A DNA stretch of 64,000 bases. Source: Marmoricola sp. GTDB taxonomy: Bacteria; Actinomycetota; Actinomycetes; Propionibacteriales; Nocardioidaceae. The translations under genes were made by a program, and so were the position numbers. The stretch is taken from NCBI GenBank assembly GCA_025965195.1, contig JAOPXK010000110.1:1-64000 (forward strand). The letters are read 5' to 3'. The notes beneath the pieces are model-generated. The model was not told the DNA's origin, did not search any database, and worked only from the letters and a program-made list of their open reading frames with translations. Numbering within the stretch: the first letter of the stretch is position 1; each line of letters starts with the position of its first letter. Of this stretch, positions 41,721 to 50,317 are shown in pieces.

Positions 41721-42668
41721 TCAGTCCAGGGTGAAGTAGTCGGGGCCGGAGTAGCGGCCGGTCTTCATCTTCGTGCGCTGCATCAGCAGGTCGTTGAGCA
41801 AGGTCGAGGCGCCGAAGCGGAACCAGTCCGGGCTCAGCCAGTCAGGCCCGGCGACCTCGTTGACCATCACGAGGTACTTGATCGCGTCCTTCGACGTACG
41901 GATCCCGCCGGCCGGCTTCACGCCGACCATCTGCCCGGTCACGTCGCGGTAGTCACGGACGGCCTCGAGCATCACCAGTGTGACGGGCAGGGTCGCGGCT
42001 GGCTGCACCTTGCCGGTCGAGGTCTTGATGAAGTGTGCACCGGCCATCATCGCGAGCCAGGAAACCCGGCGGACGTTGTCATAGGTCTGCAGCTCGCCGG
42101 TCTCGAAGATCACCTTCAGGTGGGCGTCCCCACACGCAGCCCTGACGGCCACGATCTCCTCGAAGACCTCGAGGTAGCGGCCGGAGAGGAACGCGCCCCG
42201 GTCGATGACCATGTCGATCTCGTCGGCGCCGGCCTCGACCGCGTCCTGTACGTCGGCAAGCTTGATGTCCAGCGCGGCGCGGCCCGAGGGAAACGCGGTG
42301 GCCACGGCGGCGATGTTCACCCCACTGCTGCCCAGGGTCTCCCTGGCGAACCCGACCATGTCGGGATAGACGCAGACAGCGGCCGTGTGCGGACAGGTCT
42401 GGTCGGCAGGATCGGGTCGCATGGCCTTCGCGGACAGCGCGCGCACCTTGCCGGGCGTGTCCATTCCTTCGAGCGTGGTGAGGTCGACCATTCGGATCGC
42501 CAGGTCGATCGCATACTCCTTGGCGGAGGTCTTGATCGACCGGGTGCCCAGACCGGCGGCGCGTTGTTCGGCGCCCACCTGGTCGACTCCGGGCAGCCCG
42601 TGCAGGAAGCGGCGAAGTGCGGCGTCGGAGGATGTCGCATCCGCCAGCGAACTCAGCCCTGAGTTCAT
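41721..42668 (-). CDS. deoC: Deoxyribose-phosphate aldolase
   Basis: DeoC (315 aa from ATG 42668) cleaves deoxyribose-5-phosphate to acetaldehyde and glyceraldehyde-3-phosphate. The Schiff-base lysine is in FIKTSTGKVQPAAT and the second active-site lysine in MVGVKPAGGIRTSKDA. An N-terminal extension of about 50 residues relative to short bacterial DeoC is as in other long actinobacterial and animal forms. A GTG three codons upstream (42677) is an alternative start; AAGG spacing favours the ATG. It heads deoC-ALDH-truncated ALDH. Confidence 0.94.
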   Translation of the reverse strand: MNSGLSSLADATSSDAALRRFLHGLPGVDQVGAEQRAAGLGTRSIKTSAKEYAIDLAIRMVDLTTLEGMDTPGKVRALSAKAMRPDPADQTCPHTAAVCVYPDMVGFARETLGSSGVNIAAVATAFPSGRAALDIKLADVQDAVEAGADEIDMVIDRGAFLSGRYLEVFEEIVAVRAACGDAHLKVIFETGELQTYDNVRRVSWLAMMAGAHFIKTSTGKVQPAATLPVTLVMLEAVRDYRDVTGQMVGVKPAGGIRTSKDAIKYLVMVNEVAGPDWLSPDWFRFGASTLLNDLLMQRTKMKTGRYSGPDYFTLD

Positions 42669-42730
42669 GATGGTCACGCCTTGCAGTCTAGGGACCGGGT
42701 CCGACCCGGGGCGAATCTTCTTTCACTGGC

Positions 42731-42736
42731 TAGGGT
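42731..42736 (+). promoter_or_regulatory. -10 box TAGGGT of a leaderless promoter
   Basis: TAGGGT ends six bases before ATG 42743, with no Shine-Dalgarno sequence. Confidence 0.55.
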
Positions 42737-42742
42737 TGGCGG

Positions 42743-43372
42743 ATGAGGAAACCCGGGCGGGCACTGCCGGTGCAGAGCTATGGGCCGACCAGCGGCACGA
42801 TCAGTGGCGTTCTCGGCCTGGTGCTCGTTTCGGTCATCGGCGTGTCCGTGCTGATCGACGACCACGGAATCGGGGGAGTCCGAACGGCCCTGCTGATGGC
42901 GTTGGCGGGCGTACTCATCTGGGCCTTCCTGCTACGCCCCCGGATCATGATCAAGCCTCCCGCCGTGGTGCTTCGCAACGCGTTCATCGACCAGACGATC
43001 CCGCTGGACCAGGTCGAGCAGATCGTCATCCGTGCCTTCACCGTCCTTCGCGTCAACGGCAAGAGGTACGTCGGCGTGGCAGTCGGTCATCCCGTCCGCA
43101 AGCTCGGCCGCGGGGGCGGCAACGTCCAGGTGGGCAATGCCGGCCGGCGTGGCATCAGGATGAACAGCGGCATGGGCCCGGCGCCGACGACGAAGAGCCG
43201 CAACACCACGGTGAACATGCCGGACTTCGTGGAGGAGCGCCTCCGCGATGCCGTCGCGCACGAGAAGCTCGGAGCGCCGTCGGAGGGACACGTGGTGCGC
43301 AGCTGGGCCGTCCCGGAGCTGGCCGTGCTGGCCGTGCTGGCGGTGGCGTTCGTGGTGAGCATCCTCATCTGA
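42743..43372 (+). CDS. Membrane protein of unknown function
   Basis: A 209-residue protein with two hydrophobic helices near the N-terminus (about 20-37 and 47-63), a soluble middle region (about 70-180) resembling a small beta-rich PH-like domain (VLRNAFIDQTIPLDQVEQIVIRAFTVLRVNGKRYVGV), and a C-terminal helix (AVLAVLAVAFVVSILI). I do not recognise a specific family. It stands alone, divergent from deoC, and ends in a strong two-way terminator. Confidence 0.7.
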   Translation: MRKPGRALPVQSYGPTSGTISGVLGLVLVSVIGVSVLIDDHGIGGVRTALLMALAGVLIWAFLLRPRIMIKPPAVVLRNAFIDQTIPLDQVEQIVIRAFTVLRVNGKRYVGVAVGHPVRKLGRGGGNVQVGNAGRRGIRMNSGMGPAPTTKSRNTTVNMPDFVEERLRDAVAHEKLGAPSEGHVVRSWAVPELAVLAVLAVAFVVSILI

Positions 43373-43377
43373 GAAGG

Positions 43378-43409
43378 AAAGCGGCCCCTGGTGATCCAGG
43401 GGCCGCTTT
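43378..43409. terminator. Bidirectional rho-independent terminator
   Basis: AAAGCGGCCCCTGG and its perfect complement form a 14-base-pair stem with TGAT loop. T-rich flank (CTTTC) on the right and AAGGAAA on the left give U-rich tails on both strands, so it ends both the membrane-protein gene and the convergent phosphoesterase gene. Confidence 0.88.
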
Positions 43410-43452
43410 CTTTGTGGTCTCGACGGTCAAACCGCCGACTGTCAGTGCCCGC

Positions 43453-45114
43453 TCAGTGCCAGACGACCTTGGTGTGCCGGTCCTTCTGGTGCGGCTTGAT
43501 CCTCGAGATCCGGCGTACGGTGCCGGTCTGGTTGAGGATCACCCGCTTGTTGTCGGACGCCTTGAAGTTGAACATCGGGTTCAGGCTCCCGGCACGGGTC
43601 TCGAAGGACCCGTCACCGATCTTTGCCGTCTTCCAGTTCGACTCGATGAACTTCAGGACCGACGCCTGCTCGGTCTCGTGGTGGTCGATGAAGTTCGTCC
43701 GCGCGTACGGCGAGATGACCAACAGAGGCAACCGGGGACCGGGACCGCAGCGGTCGGCGTACCCGTTGGCGACCGGTGCGGTCGACGAGGTGCAGACCGT
43801 GTTGTTGGCCGGCGCGTCGTGCGAGGCGTTCGTGATCGTCGCGAACTGGTGGTCGTACCAGCCGTCCGAGTCGTCGTACGCGATCACCACGGCGGTACTG
43901 GACCACTCCGGCGAGCGCTGGAGCTCGTTGATCTCGCGGACGAGGAAGTGCTGCTCGTCGATCGGGTCGGAGTACCCCGCATGGCCGTCCTGGTACTCAC
44001 CGGCCTTGAGGAAGCTCACGGCAGGCAGGTTGTTGGCCTGAAGCGCCTTGGTGAAGTCGGTGAGGGCGTACTGGTGGTTGGCCTGGTCGGTGTGCCCGAT
44101 CTTCGCCACCGAGGTCGGCGGCAGGTGGTGCGGGTTCGACGTCGACTTGTAGTACTGGAACGGGTTGTGGTGCGGGCTGTAGTCGACCACCGAAGCACCG
44201 TTGATGTTGGTGTGCTTGGCGCCACAGACGGCGTACTTGTTCGTGGCGTCGGCGCTCTGGGTCGGCCTGAAACCGCCCTGGAACCAGCCCCAGGTGACGT
44301 TCTTCGCGTTGAGCAGGTCACCGATGTTCTTGCCGGTGCCGGCCGCGAGCGTGTTCGTCGCGGTGTGGTTGGTGTCCGAGCAGTCGTCGTACGCCGGGTC
44401 GGGGTCGTTGATGACGGTGCCGACGCCACTGGAGTTGGGCGATGCGAGGACGTAGGACCCGGGGGTCGCGACCTGCAGACCCGTTGTCGAGTCGATCTCC
44501 TTGAAGCCGTGCGTCTGGCCGCTGACCAGGTTCAACGCGCCCGGGGTGGACGGGCCGAACGTGCTGTCGTAGGAGTTGTCCGACATCGAGTACTGCTGCG
44601 CCCAGTTCCACAGACCGGTGGTCGTGTTGCCGTCGTAGTAGTCCATCGCGAGGCCGGGGGTTCCGAACAGCCCGGTGCAGGTGTCGACCGAGACGTTCTG
44701 GACGAACTTGTCCATCTTGCCGTTGTCGGTGGCCGCCTGCTCGGGACCGTAGGCGTGGTTCTGGTCGCAGGTCACCCCCTGCGCCTTCGAGAGCCGCGCC
44801 GGCTTGTAGAGGTTCGCGTTGCTGGTGAGCTTGCCTGAGGTGATCAGGTTGTTGTTCTTCGGCGTCCCCGGGGCGGCGTGGAACTTCGAGCCGTTCGTGT
44901 TCGCCGCCTTCGGGTAGGTGCCGAAGTAGTGGTCATAGGAGACGTTCTCGTCGAAGATCACGACGAGGTGCTTGATCGGGGTGGCTGTCGCCGACACGCT
45001 GGCGGGCTTCACCGGTGCAGCTGAAGACGTCGAGACACCTACTGCGACCAGGCTGGCGGCCGCAACGGCGGCTACAGCGATCGACGCCGCACGGCGGGGG
45101 GTACTGAGATTCAC
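43453..45114 (-). CDS. Secreted phosphoesterase (phospholipase C/acid phosphatase family)
   Basis: A 553-residue exported protein. The signal peptide (SIAVAAVAAASLVAVGVSTSSAA) ends near residue 32. The PF04185-type phosphoesterase motif opens the mature domain: IKHLVVIFDENVSYDHYFGTYP, then PHHNPFQYY, ALTDFTKAL and YSDPIDEQHFLVREINELQ, VVIAYDDSDGWYDHQF, and GPGPRLPLLVISPYART. Family members are phospholipases C or broad phosphatases. GTG 45114 is chosen because GAAAGGA lies seven bases upstream; an in-frame TTG at 45132 is less likely. It follows efeB on the same strand after 91 bases. Confidence 0.88.
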   Translation of the reverse strand: MNLSTPRRAASIAVAAVAAASLVAVGVSTSSAAPVKPASVSATATPIKHLVVIFDENVSYDHYFGTYPKAANTNGSKFHAAPGTPKNNNLITSGKLTSNANLYKPARLSKAQGVTCDQNHAYGPEQAATDNGKMDKFVQNVSVDTCTGLFGTPGLAMDYYDGNTTTGLWNWAQQYSMSDNSYDSTFGPSTPGALNLVSGQTHGFKEIDSTTGLQVATPGSYVLASPNSSGVGTVINDPDPAYDDCSDTNHTATNTLAAGTGKNIGDLLNAKNVTWGWFQGGFRPTQSADATNKYAVCGAKHTNINGASVVDYSPHHNPFQYYKSTSNPHHLPPTSVAKIGHTDQANHQYALTDFTKALQANNLPAVSFLKAGEYQDGHAGYSDPIDEQHFLVREINELQRSPEWSSTAVVIAYDDSDGWYDHQFATITNASHDAPANNTVCTSSTAPVANGYADRCGPGPRLPLLVISPYARTNFIDHHETEQASVLKFIESNWKTAKIGDGSFETRAGSLNPMFNFKASDNKRVILNQTGTVRRISRIKPHQKDRHTKVVWH

Positions 45115-45205
45115 GGACTGTCCTTTCGGCAAGCATTTTGGTTGCGTTCGACAGGTTTCCCGATCTGGGTGAACGGACCGTGACGTCTGGCCGAAGGTTG
45201 GCCGT

Positions 45206-46411
45206 TCAACTGAGGAGCGATCGCCCGAACCAGTCCGAATTGTCCGTAACGCCGGGGAGTGCGTAGAAGAAACCGCCTCCCACCGGGGAGATGTAGTCGG
45301 TCAGCGGCTCACCCGCGAGCCGGTGCTGTACGGCGACGAACTGCCGGTCCAGATCCTGCTGGTAGCAGGCGAAGACCAGCCCCATGTCGAGGTTGCCGTT
45401 GCTGTCCACGCCGGCGTCGTAGTTGTAGCCGCGTCGGAGCAGCCGGCTCTCGTCGGTCTGCGGAGTGCGCGGGTTGGCCATCCGGATGTGGGCGTCGAGG
45501 GGAGTCGTCGACCCGAGCGGGTCGTTGCCGTACGCCGGCGTGTCGGTCTCGCGGTTCCCGGACAGGGGCGCACCGGTGTCGCGCCGACGGCCGATCATCC
45601 GCTCCTGCTCGGCGATCGTGACGCGGTCCCAGAACTCCACGAGCATCCGGATCACCCGGACGACCTGGTAGGAACCCCCGGCCGCCCAGGCCGGCTCGTC
45701 GGCGCCGGACCAGATCAGCTTGTCGGCCTCGCTCGGCTTCGGGTTCGCCGTGCCGTCCTTGAAGCCCATCAGGTTGCGCGGAGCGCCGCTCGGCCGTGGC
45801 GGCCCGGCGAACCCGTCCACCCGCCATCGCACCTGCATGCCCCCGCGGGTGTGCCGGGCCAGGTCGCGCAGGGCGTGGATGACGGTGTCGCGGTTGTCCG
45901 CACAGAGCTGCAGGACCAGGTCGCCGTCGCAGCGGGAGCGGTCGAGGTTGTCGTCGGGGAACGTCTCCATCGTGCGGAGCCGCGTCGGCCTGGCCTTGGT
46001 GATCCCGTGGCCCTCGAAGGCGCTCGCGCCCATGCCGAGGGTGATGCTCAACCCGTCGCCGGGCACGACCGGCCCCAGCACTCCCGAGTCCGACGGGGGC
46101 GCGGAGATGCCGAGGTCGGGCGGGCGGCCGCCGGTGGTGAGGATGCGGGCCCGGTCGGTGAGGGAGCGCATCAGGTCGATCACGTCCTGCTTGCCGGTCG
46201 TCGTCAGGTCGAAGGCGACGAAGGCGGCCGCAGCCTGGCGCGCGTTGAGGATGCCGGACTGGTGTTCGCCGTGGAAGGGGATGTCCTGGGTCGAGCTCGT
46301 CTCCTGGGTGGTCGAGCTCGGTCGAGACCCCGCGCTCGTCGCGCCGACGAGGGCGGCGCCACCGACGGCTGCGGCGGTTCCACGCAGCACGCTGCGTCGG
46401 TCGATGGTCAC
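45206..46411 (-). CDS. efeB: Dyp-type haem peroxidase, EfeB family
   Basis: A 401-residue Tat-exported peroxidase (DRRSVLRGTAAAVGGAALVG with twin Arg at 5-6). The Dyp catalytic motif GFKDGTANP holds Asp219; H in PLDAHIRMANPRT is the likely proximal haem ligand. In EfeUOB systems EfeB supports iron uptake, possibly by oxidising Fe(II) or handling haem. Residues 29-42 (SRPSSTTQETSSTQ), between the signal and the mature core, are encoded by a dispersed repeat copy and a half copy. ATG overlaps the efeO stop (ATGA). Confidence 0.93.
   Translation of the reverse strand: MTIDRRSVLRGTAAAVGGAALVGATSAGSRPSSTTQETSSTQDIPFHGEHQSGILNARQAAAAFVAFDLTTTGKQDVIDLMRSLTDRARILTTGGRPPDLGISAPPSDSGVLGPVVPGDGLSITLGMGASAFEGHGITKARPTRLRTMETFPDDNLDRSRCDGDLVLQLCADNRDTVIHALRDLARHTRGGMQVRWRVDGFAGPPRPSGAPRNLMGFKDGTANPKPSEADKLIWSGADEPAWAAGGSYQVVRVIRMLVEFWDRVTIAEQERMIGRRRDTGAPLSGNRETDTPAYGNDPLGSTTPLDAHIRMANPRTPQTDESRLLRRGYNYDAGVDSNGNLDMGLVFACYQQDLDRQFVAVQHRLAGEPLTDYISPVGGGFFYALPGVTDNSDWFGRSLLS
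46307..46329 (+). repeat. Dispersed palindromic repeat, copy 4 (efeB linker)
   Basis: A 23-base variant with core GGTCGAGCTCGGTCGAGACC. A half copy (GGTCGAGCTCG) lies 21 bases to the left. Both are translated on the minus strand as a Ser/Thr linker after the Tat signal. Confidence 0.75.
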
Positions 46412-47565
46412 GAGATCCTCCTCGGTTCGAGGGCAGCAGCCACCGGTGCGAGCAGCTCGGTGAGCTCGCTGATGGCGGCGTCGATGTCTTCACGGGCCGT
46501 GCGGGGGAGCGCTGTCTCGCTGACCCAGACGCCGTTGTGGTGCTGGGCGTCGAGCAGATCCTCGGCCCGGCGTACGCCCTGGGTGATGGGGGTCCGGTCG
46601 ATCCCGGCTGTCCGCAGCTGCGGAGCCAGCAGGGACAGCACTTCGGTCGTGCCGTCGAGGTTCGCCCGGACGGTGGCGAGGCCGGTGTGGCTGCCGAAGT
46701 CGTCCTGACCGGTCAGCGCGAACTGGAGCGCGTTCTCGGTGATCTCGTGCGCCCGGATGGTCACCGTCAGTGGGTCGATCTGCACGGTCCTGAACTGCTT
46801 GCGGAGCGCCACGATGTCCTGCTCGAGCTGGCCAGCCGGCGCGTTCAGGGTCGTGGCGGACGCTCCGTGCCAGAGGCCGTACTCGATCCGGTGGAAGCCG
46901 CTCCAGGAGGCGTCGTGCACGCCCCGGGGCAGTCCGTTCGGGAGGCCGTTGATCGCACCGTCGAGGTCGCCGAACGCGTCGTACGCCGCCCCGAGACGTT
47001 CGTAGGCGAGGTGCGCCACCAACCAGTCCTTCCGGGCGTTGCCGAGCTCACCGCGGGCAATGTCAGCAGAGAGCCTCTCCGTCTCGCGTGCCAGAGCGGG
47101 CAGCCGGCCCTTGACGTAGGACTCGTACTTCTTGGTCGGGCTGATCAGGTCTGCCTCGGTCTGTGGCACGACGCCTCGAGAGTCGCCAACGCCCTTGCCT
47201 GTAAGGGAGAACGCAGCACCGGTGATTGCCGCTTCGTCCTCCATCAGGCACCGGAGCTGGTAGTCACCGGCGGCAAGGCTGATGTCGAGCTCGCGGGTGG
47301 TGCCCGGACCGAACGGCTCGATGGCGGCGAAGAGTGCGCCGGTCTTCGCGGAGATCAGCTGCACCTCGCCCGCCCTGCTGTCGGTGTTCTTCAGCTCGAT
47401 CTTCTGGGCACCGGCCCTGGTGGCCGTCCAGCCCTGACCGCAGGCACTCACGGAGACCTGGACGGGTCCGGCAGCGGCCGCTACTTTTGCCGGCGCAGCA
47501 CTGCCGCAGGCCGACAACAGGGCCAGTGGCACCGCCAGGACGGCCACGGTTCGCAAGGTACGCAC
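46408..47565 (-). CDS. efeO: EfeO iron-uptake lipoprotein (cupredoxin plus imelysin/M75 domains)
   Basis: A 385-residue lipoprotein with lipobox LLSAC (Cys20). An N-terminal cupredoxin-like domain (about 30-125) precedes the imelysin/M75 domain (about 130-385) with the metal-associated motif HRIEYGLW and GQDDFGSHTGLATVRAN. EfeO passes ferrous or ferric iron to the permease EfeU and partners EfeB; no efeU is in this window, so the permease is elsewhere or replaced. GTG 47565 has TAACAT six bases upstream and a DtxR-like box over it. Confidence 0.92.
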   Translation of the reverse strand: MRTLRTVAVLAVPLALLSACGSAAPAKVAAAAGPVQVSVSACGQGWTATRAGAQKIELKNTDSRAGEVQLISAKTGALFAAIEPFGPGTTRELDISLAAGDYQLRCLMEDEAAITGAAFSLTGKGVGDSRGVVPQTEADLISPTKKYESYVKGRLPALARETERLSADIARGELGNARKDWLVAHLAYERLGAAYDAFGDLDGAINGLPNGLPRGVHDASWSGFHRIEYGLWHGASATTLNAPAGQLEQDIVALRKQFRTVQIDPLTVTIRAHEITENALQFALTGQDDFGSHTGLATVRANLDGTTEVLSLLAPQLRTAGIDRTPITQGVRRAEDLLDAQHHNGVWVSETALPRTAREDIDAAISELTELLAPVAAALEPRRIS

Positions 47566-47571
47566 CGAAGG

Positions 47572-47607
47572 ATGTTAGGTGGGCCTTAGTCCGAAACGTC
47601 CGTTTCG
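47572..47607 (-). promoter_or_regulatory. efeO promoter with DtxR-like box and adjacent palindrome
   Basis: On the minus strand TAACAT (47572-47577) ends six bases before the GTG, giving a leaderless start. Overlapping it, TTAGGTGGGCCTTAG (plus strand, 47575-47589) resembles the DtxR/IdeR iron box TTAGGTTAGGCTAACCTAA, strong in the first half. Just upstream CGAAACG-TC-CGTTTCG (47592-47607) is a perfect 7-base inverted repeat, a second possible operator. Confidence 0.5.
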
Positions 47608-47644
47608 AGACGGCTGTTCACCGACGCTTCACCAACGGTTCCGC

Positions 47645-49276
47645 CTACAGTCCGGCGGCCTTCTGTACGTCGGCCCGAATGGCGTCGAGCCGTCCGACCG
47701 CGTTGATCCGCGCCGCGTCGACACCGTCCTCGGTGTCCTCGACGGGGATGACGACCTCAAGATAGGCCTTGACCTTCGGCTCGGTGCCGGAGGGGCGGAC
47801 GATGACGCGCGCGCCGTCGGCCAGGTGGTAGCGGAGCCCGTCGGTCGGCGGCAGCTCGGCGGATCCGAGGGACAGATCCTCCACCCTCTCGACGGTCAGC
47901 CCGCCCATCGAGGATGGCGGAGCCTCGCGCAGCCGCTGCATGGTGGCGGGGATCTCCGCCAGGTCGCTGAAGCGCACCGACAGCTGATCGGTTGCGTGCA
48001 GGCCGTGCTCACGGGCGATGTCGTCCAACAGACTGCGGAGGTCTCGGTCTTCAGCCTTCGCTGCTGCTGCCATCTCGCAGATGAGCAGCAGTGCCGAGAC
48101 GCCGTCCTTGTCCTTCACGTGCTCCGGGTCGACGCAGTAGCCGAGGGCTTCCTCGTAGCCGAATGCGAGGCCCGGGAGCCGGCCGATCCATTTGAAGCCG
48201 GTCAGGGTCTGGGTGTACGGCTGGCCGTGAGCCGCGGCCTGCTTTCCGAGCAGTGAGGACGAGACGATCGAGGCGGCGTACACACCCTGTTTGCCCTTGC
48301 TCAGCAGGTGATTCGCCAGCAACGCGCCGACCTCGTCGCCCCGCAGCATCTGCCAGCCTTGCGGCCCCGGGACGGCTACGGCGCAGCGGTCGGCGTCCGG
48401 GTCGTTCGCGACGACGATGTCCGCATCGACCTCCCGGGCGAGCGCCATCGCGAGATCCATCGCACCGGGCTCTTCGGGGTTCGGGAAGGCGACCGTCGGG
48501 AAGTCGGGGTCGGGCTGCTCCTGGGCGGTGGTCATGTGCGGCTCGGGGAAGCCTGTCAGCTTGAGGACCGCCTGGATCGACGTACCCCCGACGCCGTGGA
48601 GCGGGGTGTAGACGATGTTCAGGTCACGCGGGCCGTCCGGGATGAGGTTGGCGATCGTGGCCAGATAGCGGTCCAGGATCTCGTCGCCGAGCACCTCGCC
48701 GCCGTCGCCGCGCGGGATCGTGTCGAGCTCGCCGACAGCCGCAATGGCCGCCGAGATCTCGGTGTCCGACGGCGGGACGATCTGGCTGCCGTCGCCGAGG
48801 TAGACCTTGTAGCCGTTGTCCTGTGGGGGATTGTGGCTCGCGGTCACCATCACGCCGGCGACGCAGCCCAGGTCGCGGATCGCGTACGCCAGTAGGGGAG
48901 TCGGCAGCGGGCGCGGCAGCGTGAACGCCTTGAGCCCGGCACCGGTCATCACCTCGGCGGTGTCCCGCGCGAAGACATCGGAGTTGTGCCGGGCGTCGTA
49001 GCCGATCACGACGCTGGCGTCCGGATCCGTACCGTTGGCCTTGAGGTAGGCCGCCAGGCCGGCAGCCGCCCGGAGTACGACGACCCGGTTCATCCGGTTC
49101 GGCCCCGCTCCCAGTGCGCCACGAAGGCCCGCAGTGCCGAACTCGAGCGTGCCCCGGAAGCGGTCCGCCAGTTCGTCGGACTCGCCCGCACCGATCAGCC
49201 GTTCAAGCTCCGCGCGGGTCTGCGGGTCAGGGTCCTGGGCAGCCCACGCGCGGGCCTGGCTGATGAGGTCGCTCAT
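47645..49276 (-). CDS. Phosphosugar mutase (PmmB/phosphopentomutase-like)
   Basis: A 543-residue alpha-D-phosphohexomutase-superfamily enzyme. The phosphoserine loop is VTASHNPPQDNGYKVY (Ser147), the magnesium loop NDPDADRCAVAV, the sugar loop EEALGYC and the phosphate site RPSGTEPKVK. M. tuberculosis pmmB lies beside deoD in the same kind of cluster. In this setting it may isomerise (deoxy)ribose-1-phosphate to 5-phosphate, as PGM2-type enzymes do, though phosphomannomutase activity is the other option. ATG 49276 gives the family start; the longer frame upstream is spurious. Confidence 0.85.
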   Translation of the reverse strand: MSDLISQARAWAAQDPDPQTRAELERLIGAGESDELADRFRGTLEFGTAGLRGALGAGPNRMNRVVVLRAAAGLAAYLKANGTDPDASVVIGYDARHNSDVFARDTAEVMTGAGLKAFTLPRPLPTPLLAYAIRDLGCVAGVMVTASHNPPQDNGYKVYLGDGSQIVPPSDTEISAAIAAVGELDTIPRGDGGEVLGDEILDRYLATIANLIPDGPRDLNIVYTPLHGVGGTSIQAVLKLTGFPEPHMTTAQEQPDPDFPTVAFPNPEEPGAMDLAMALAREVDADIVVANDPDADRCAVAVPGPQGWQMLRGDEVGALLANHLLSKGKQGVYAASIVSSSLLGKQAAAHGQPYTQTLTGFKWIGRLPGLAFGYEEALGYCVDPEHVKDKDGVSALLLICEMAAAAKAEDRDLRSLLDDIAREHGLHATDQLSVRFSDLAEIPATMQRLREAPPSSMGGLTVERVEDLSLGSAELPPTDGLRYHLADGARVIVRPSGTEPKVKAYLEVVIPVEDTEDGVDAARINAVGRLDAIRADVQKAAGL

Positions 49277-49305
49277 GGTCGGCAGGCTATCCGGCCGTCG
49301 CTTCC

Positions 49306-49327
49306 GGTGGTCGAGCTTGTCGAGACC
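49306..49327 (+). repeat. Dispersed palindromic repeat, copy 5 (intergenic)
   Basis: Canonical copy, core GGTCGAGCTTGTCGAGACC with preceding GGT, in the 165-base gap between the phosphosugar mutase and LLM genes. Confidence 0.85.
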
Positions 49328-49441
49328 ACTCACCTCGCCCACTGAGCCAGCCTGAGTAGCCACACCTTGGCCATTGACGAGCGCTTGCTCCGAGCGCGCA
49401 ATGATGGGCTCAGACCACCGATCACGACCGAGGAGTGCTCA

Positions 49442-50311
49442 ATGGATCTGGGAATCCACTTCGCCGACTACGGCCTTCCCGACGGGATGGCGATTGCGCC
49501 GGTGCTTGCGGAGACCGCGCGGGTGGCCGACGAGGGCGGCGTCGCGTTGTTCACGCTGATGGACCACTTCTTCCAGATGGAGCATCTCGGTGGTCCGTCG
49601 GAGCCGATGCTTGAGGGCTACGTCGGCCTCGGCTACCTCGCGGGCATCACCAGGCGGCTCCGTCTCGGGCTCCTCGTGACGGGTGTGACCTATCGGCACC
49701 CGGGCCTGCTTGCCAAGATGGTCACCACCCTGGACGTGCTCTCCGAGGGTCGGGCGCAGCTCGGCATCGGTGCGGCCTGGTACGAGCGCGAGCATCTTGG
49801 TCTCGGCGTACCGTTCCCGCCGCTGGCCGAACGCTTCGAGATGCTCGAGGAGACCCTCCAGATCTGTCGGCAGATGTGGAGCGATGACGACGGGGCATAC
49901 GCCGGAAACCACTACCAGCTCGCCGAGACCTTCTGCGTCCCGGCGCCGGTTCAAGCAGGTGGGCCACCCGTGATGATCGGCGGAAGTGGTGAGCGCAAGA
50001 CCCTGCGGCTGGTCGCGCAGTACGCCGACGCCTGCAACCTCTCGGGCACTCAGGAAGCCGACGACATCGCCCACAAGCTCAAGGTCCTCCAGCGTCATTG
50101 CGACGACCTCGGCCGCGACTACGCGGAGATCGAGAAGACCGTCCTGGACGGTGCGGAGCCGCTCGATGACATCGATGGGTTCCTCTCCCGGATGGAGCAG
50201 TACGCCGCTCTTGGCATCAGCCATGTCACCGTGAAGCCTCCGACAGCCGACCCGGTCGGCTGGACCAATGACATCGTCGACAAGGTTGTGCCCCGATTGC
50301 GCGAGATCTGA
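49442..50311 (+). CDS. LLM-class F420-dependent oxidoreductase
   Basis: A 289-residue luciferase-like barrel protein (LGIHFADYGLPDG, LFTLMDHFFQM, RLRLGLLVTGVTYRHPGLLAKMVTTLDVLSEGRAQLGIGAAW, PPVMIGGSGERKTLRLVAQYADACNL). The VTTLDVLSEGRAQLGIGAAW segment is typical of F420-dependent actinobacterial members. Substrate is unknown. GAGGAG lies seven bases before ATG 49442. A TTGACG (49374) and AATGAT (49400) separated by 20 bases with an inner inverted repeat could be its promoter. Confidence 0.88.
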   Translation: MDLGIHFADYGLPDGMAIAPVLAETARVADEGGVALFTLMDHFFQMEHLGGPSEPMLEGYVGLGYLAGITRRLRLGLLVTGVTYRHPGLLAKMVTTLDVLSEGRAQLGIGAAWYEREHLGLGVPFPPLAERFEMLEETLQICRQMWSDDDGAYAGNHYQLAETFCVPAPVQAGGPPVMIGGSGERKTLRLVAQYADACNLSGTQEADDIAHKLKVLQRHCDDLGRDYAEIEKTVLDGAEPLDDIDGFLSRMEQYAALGISHVTVKPPTADPVGWTNDIVDKVVPRLREI

Positions 50312-50317
50312 GCCCGA

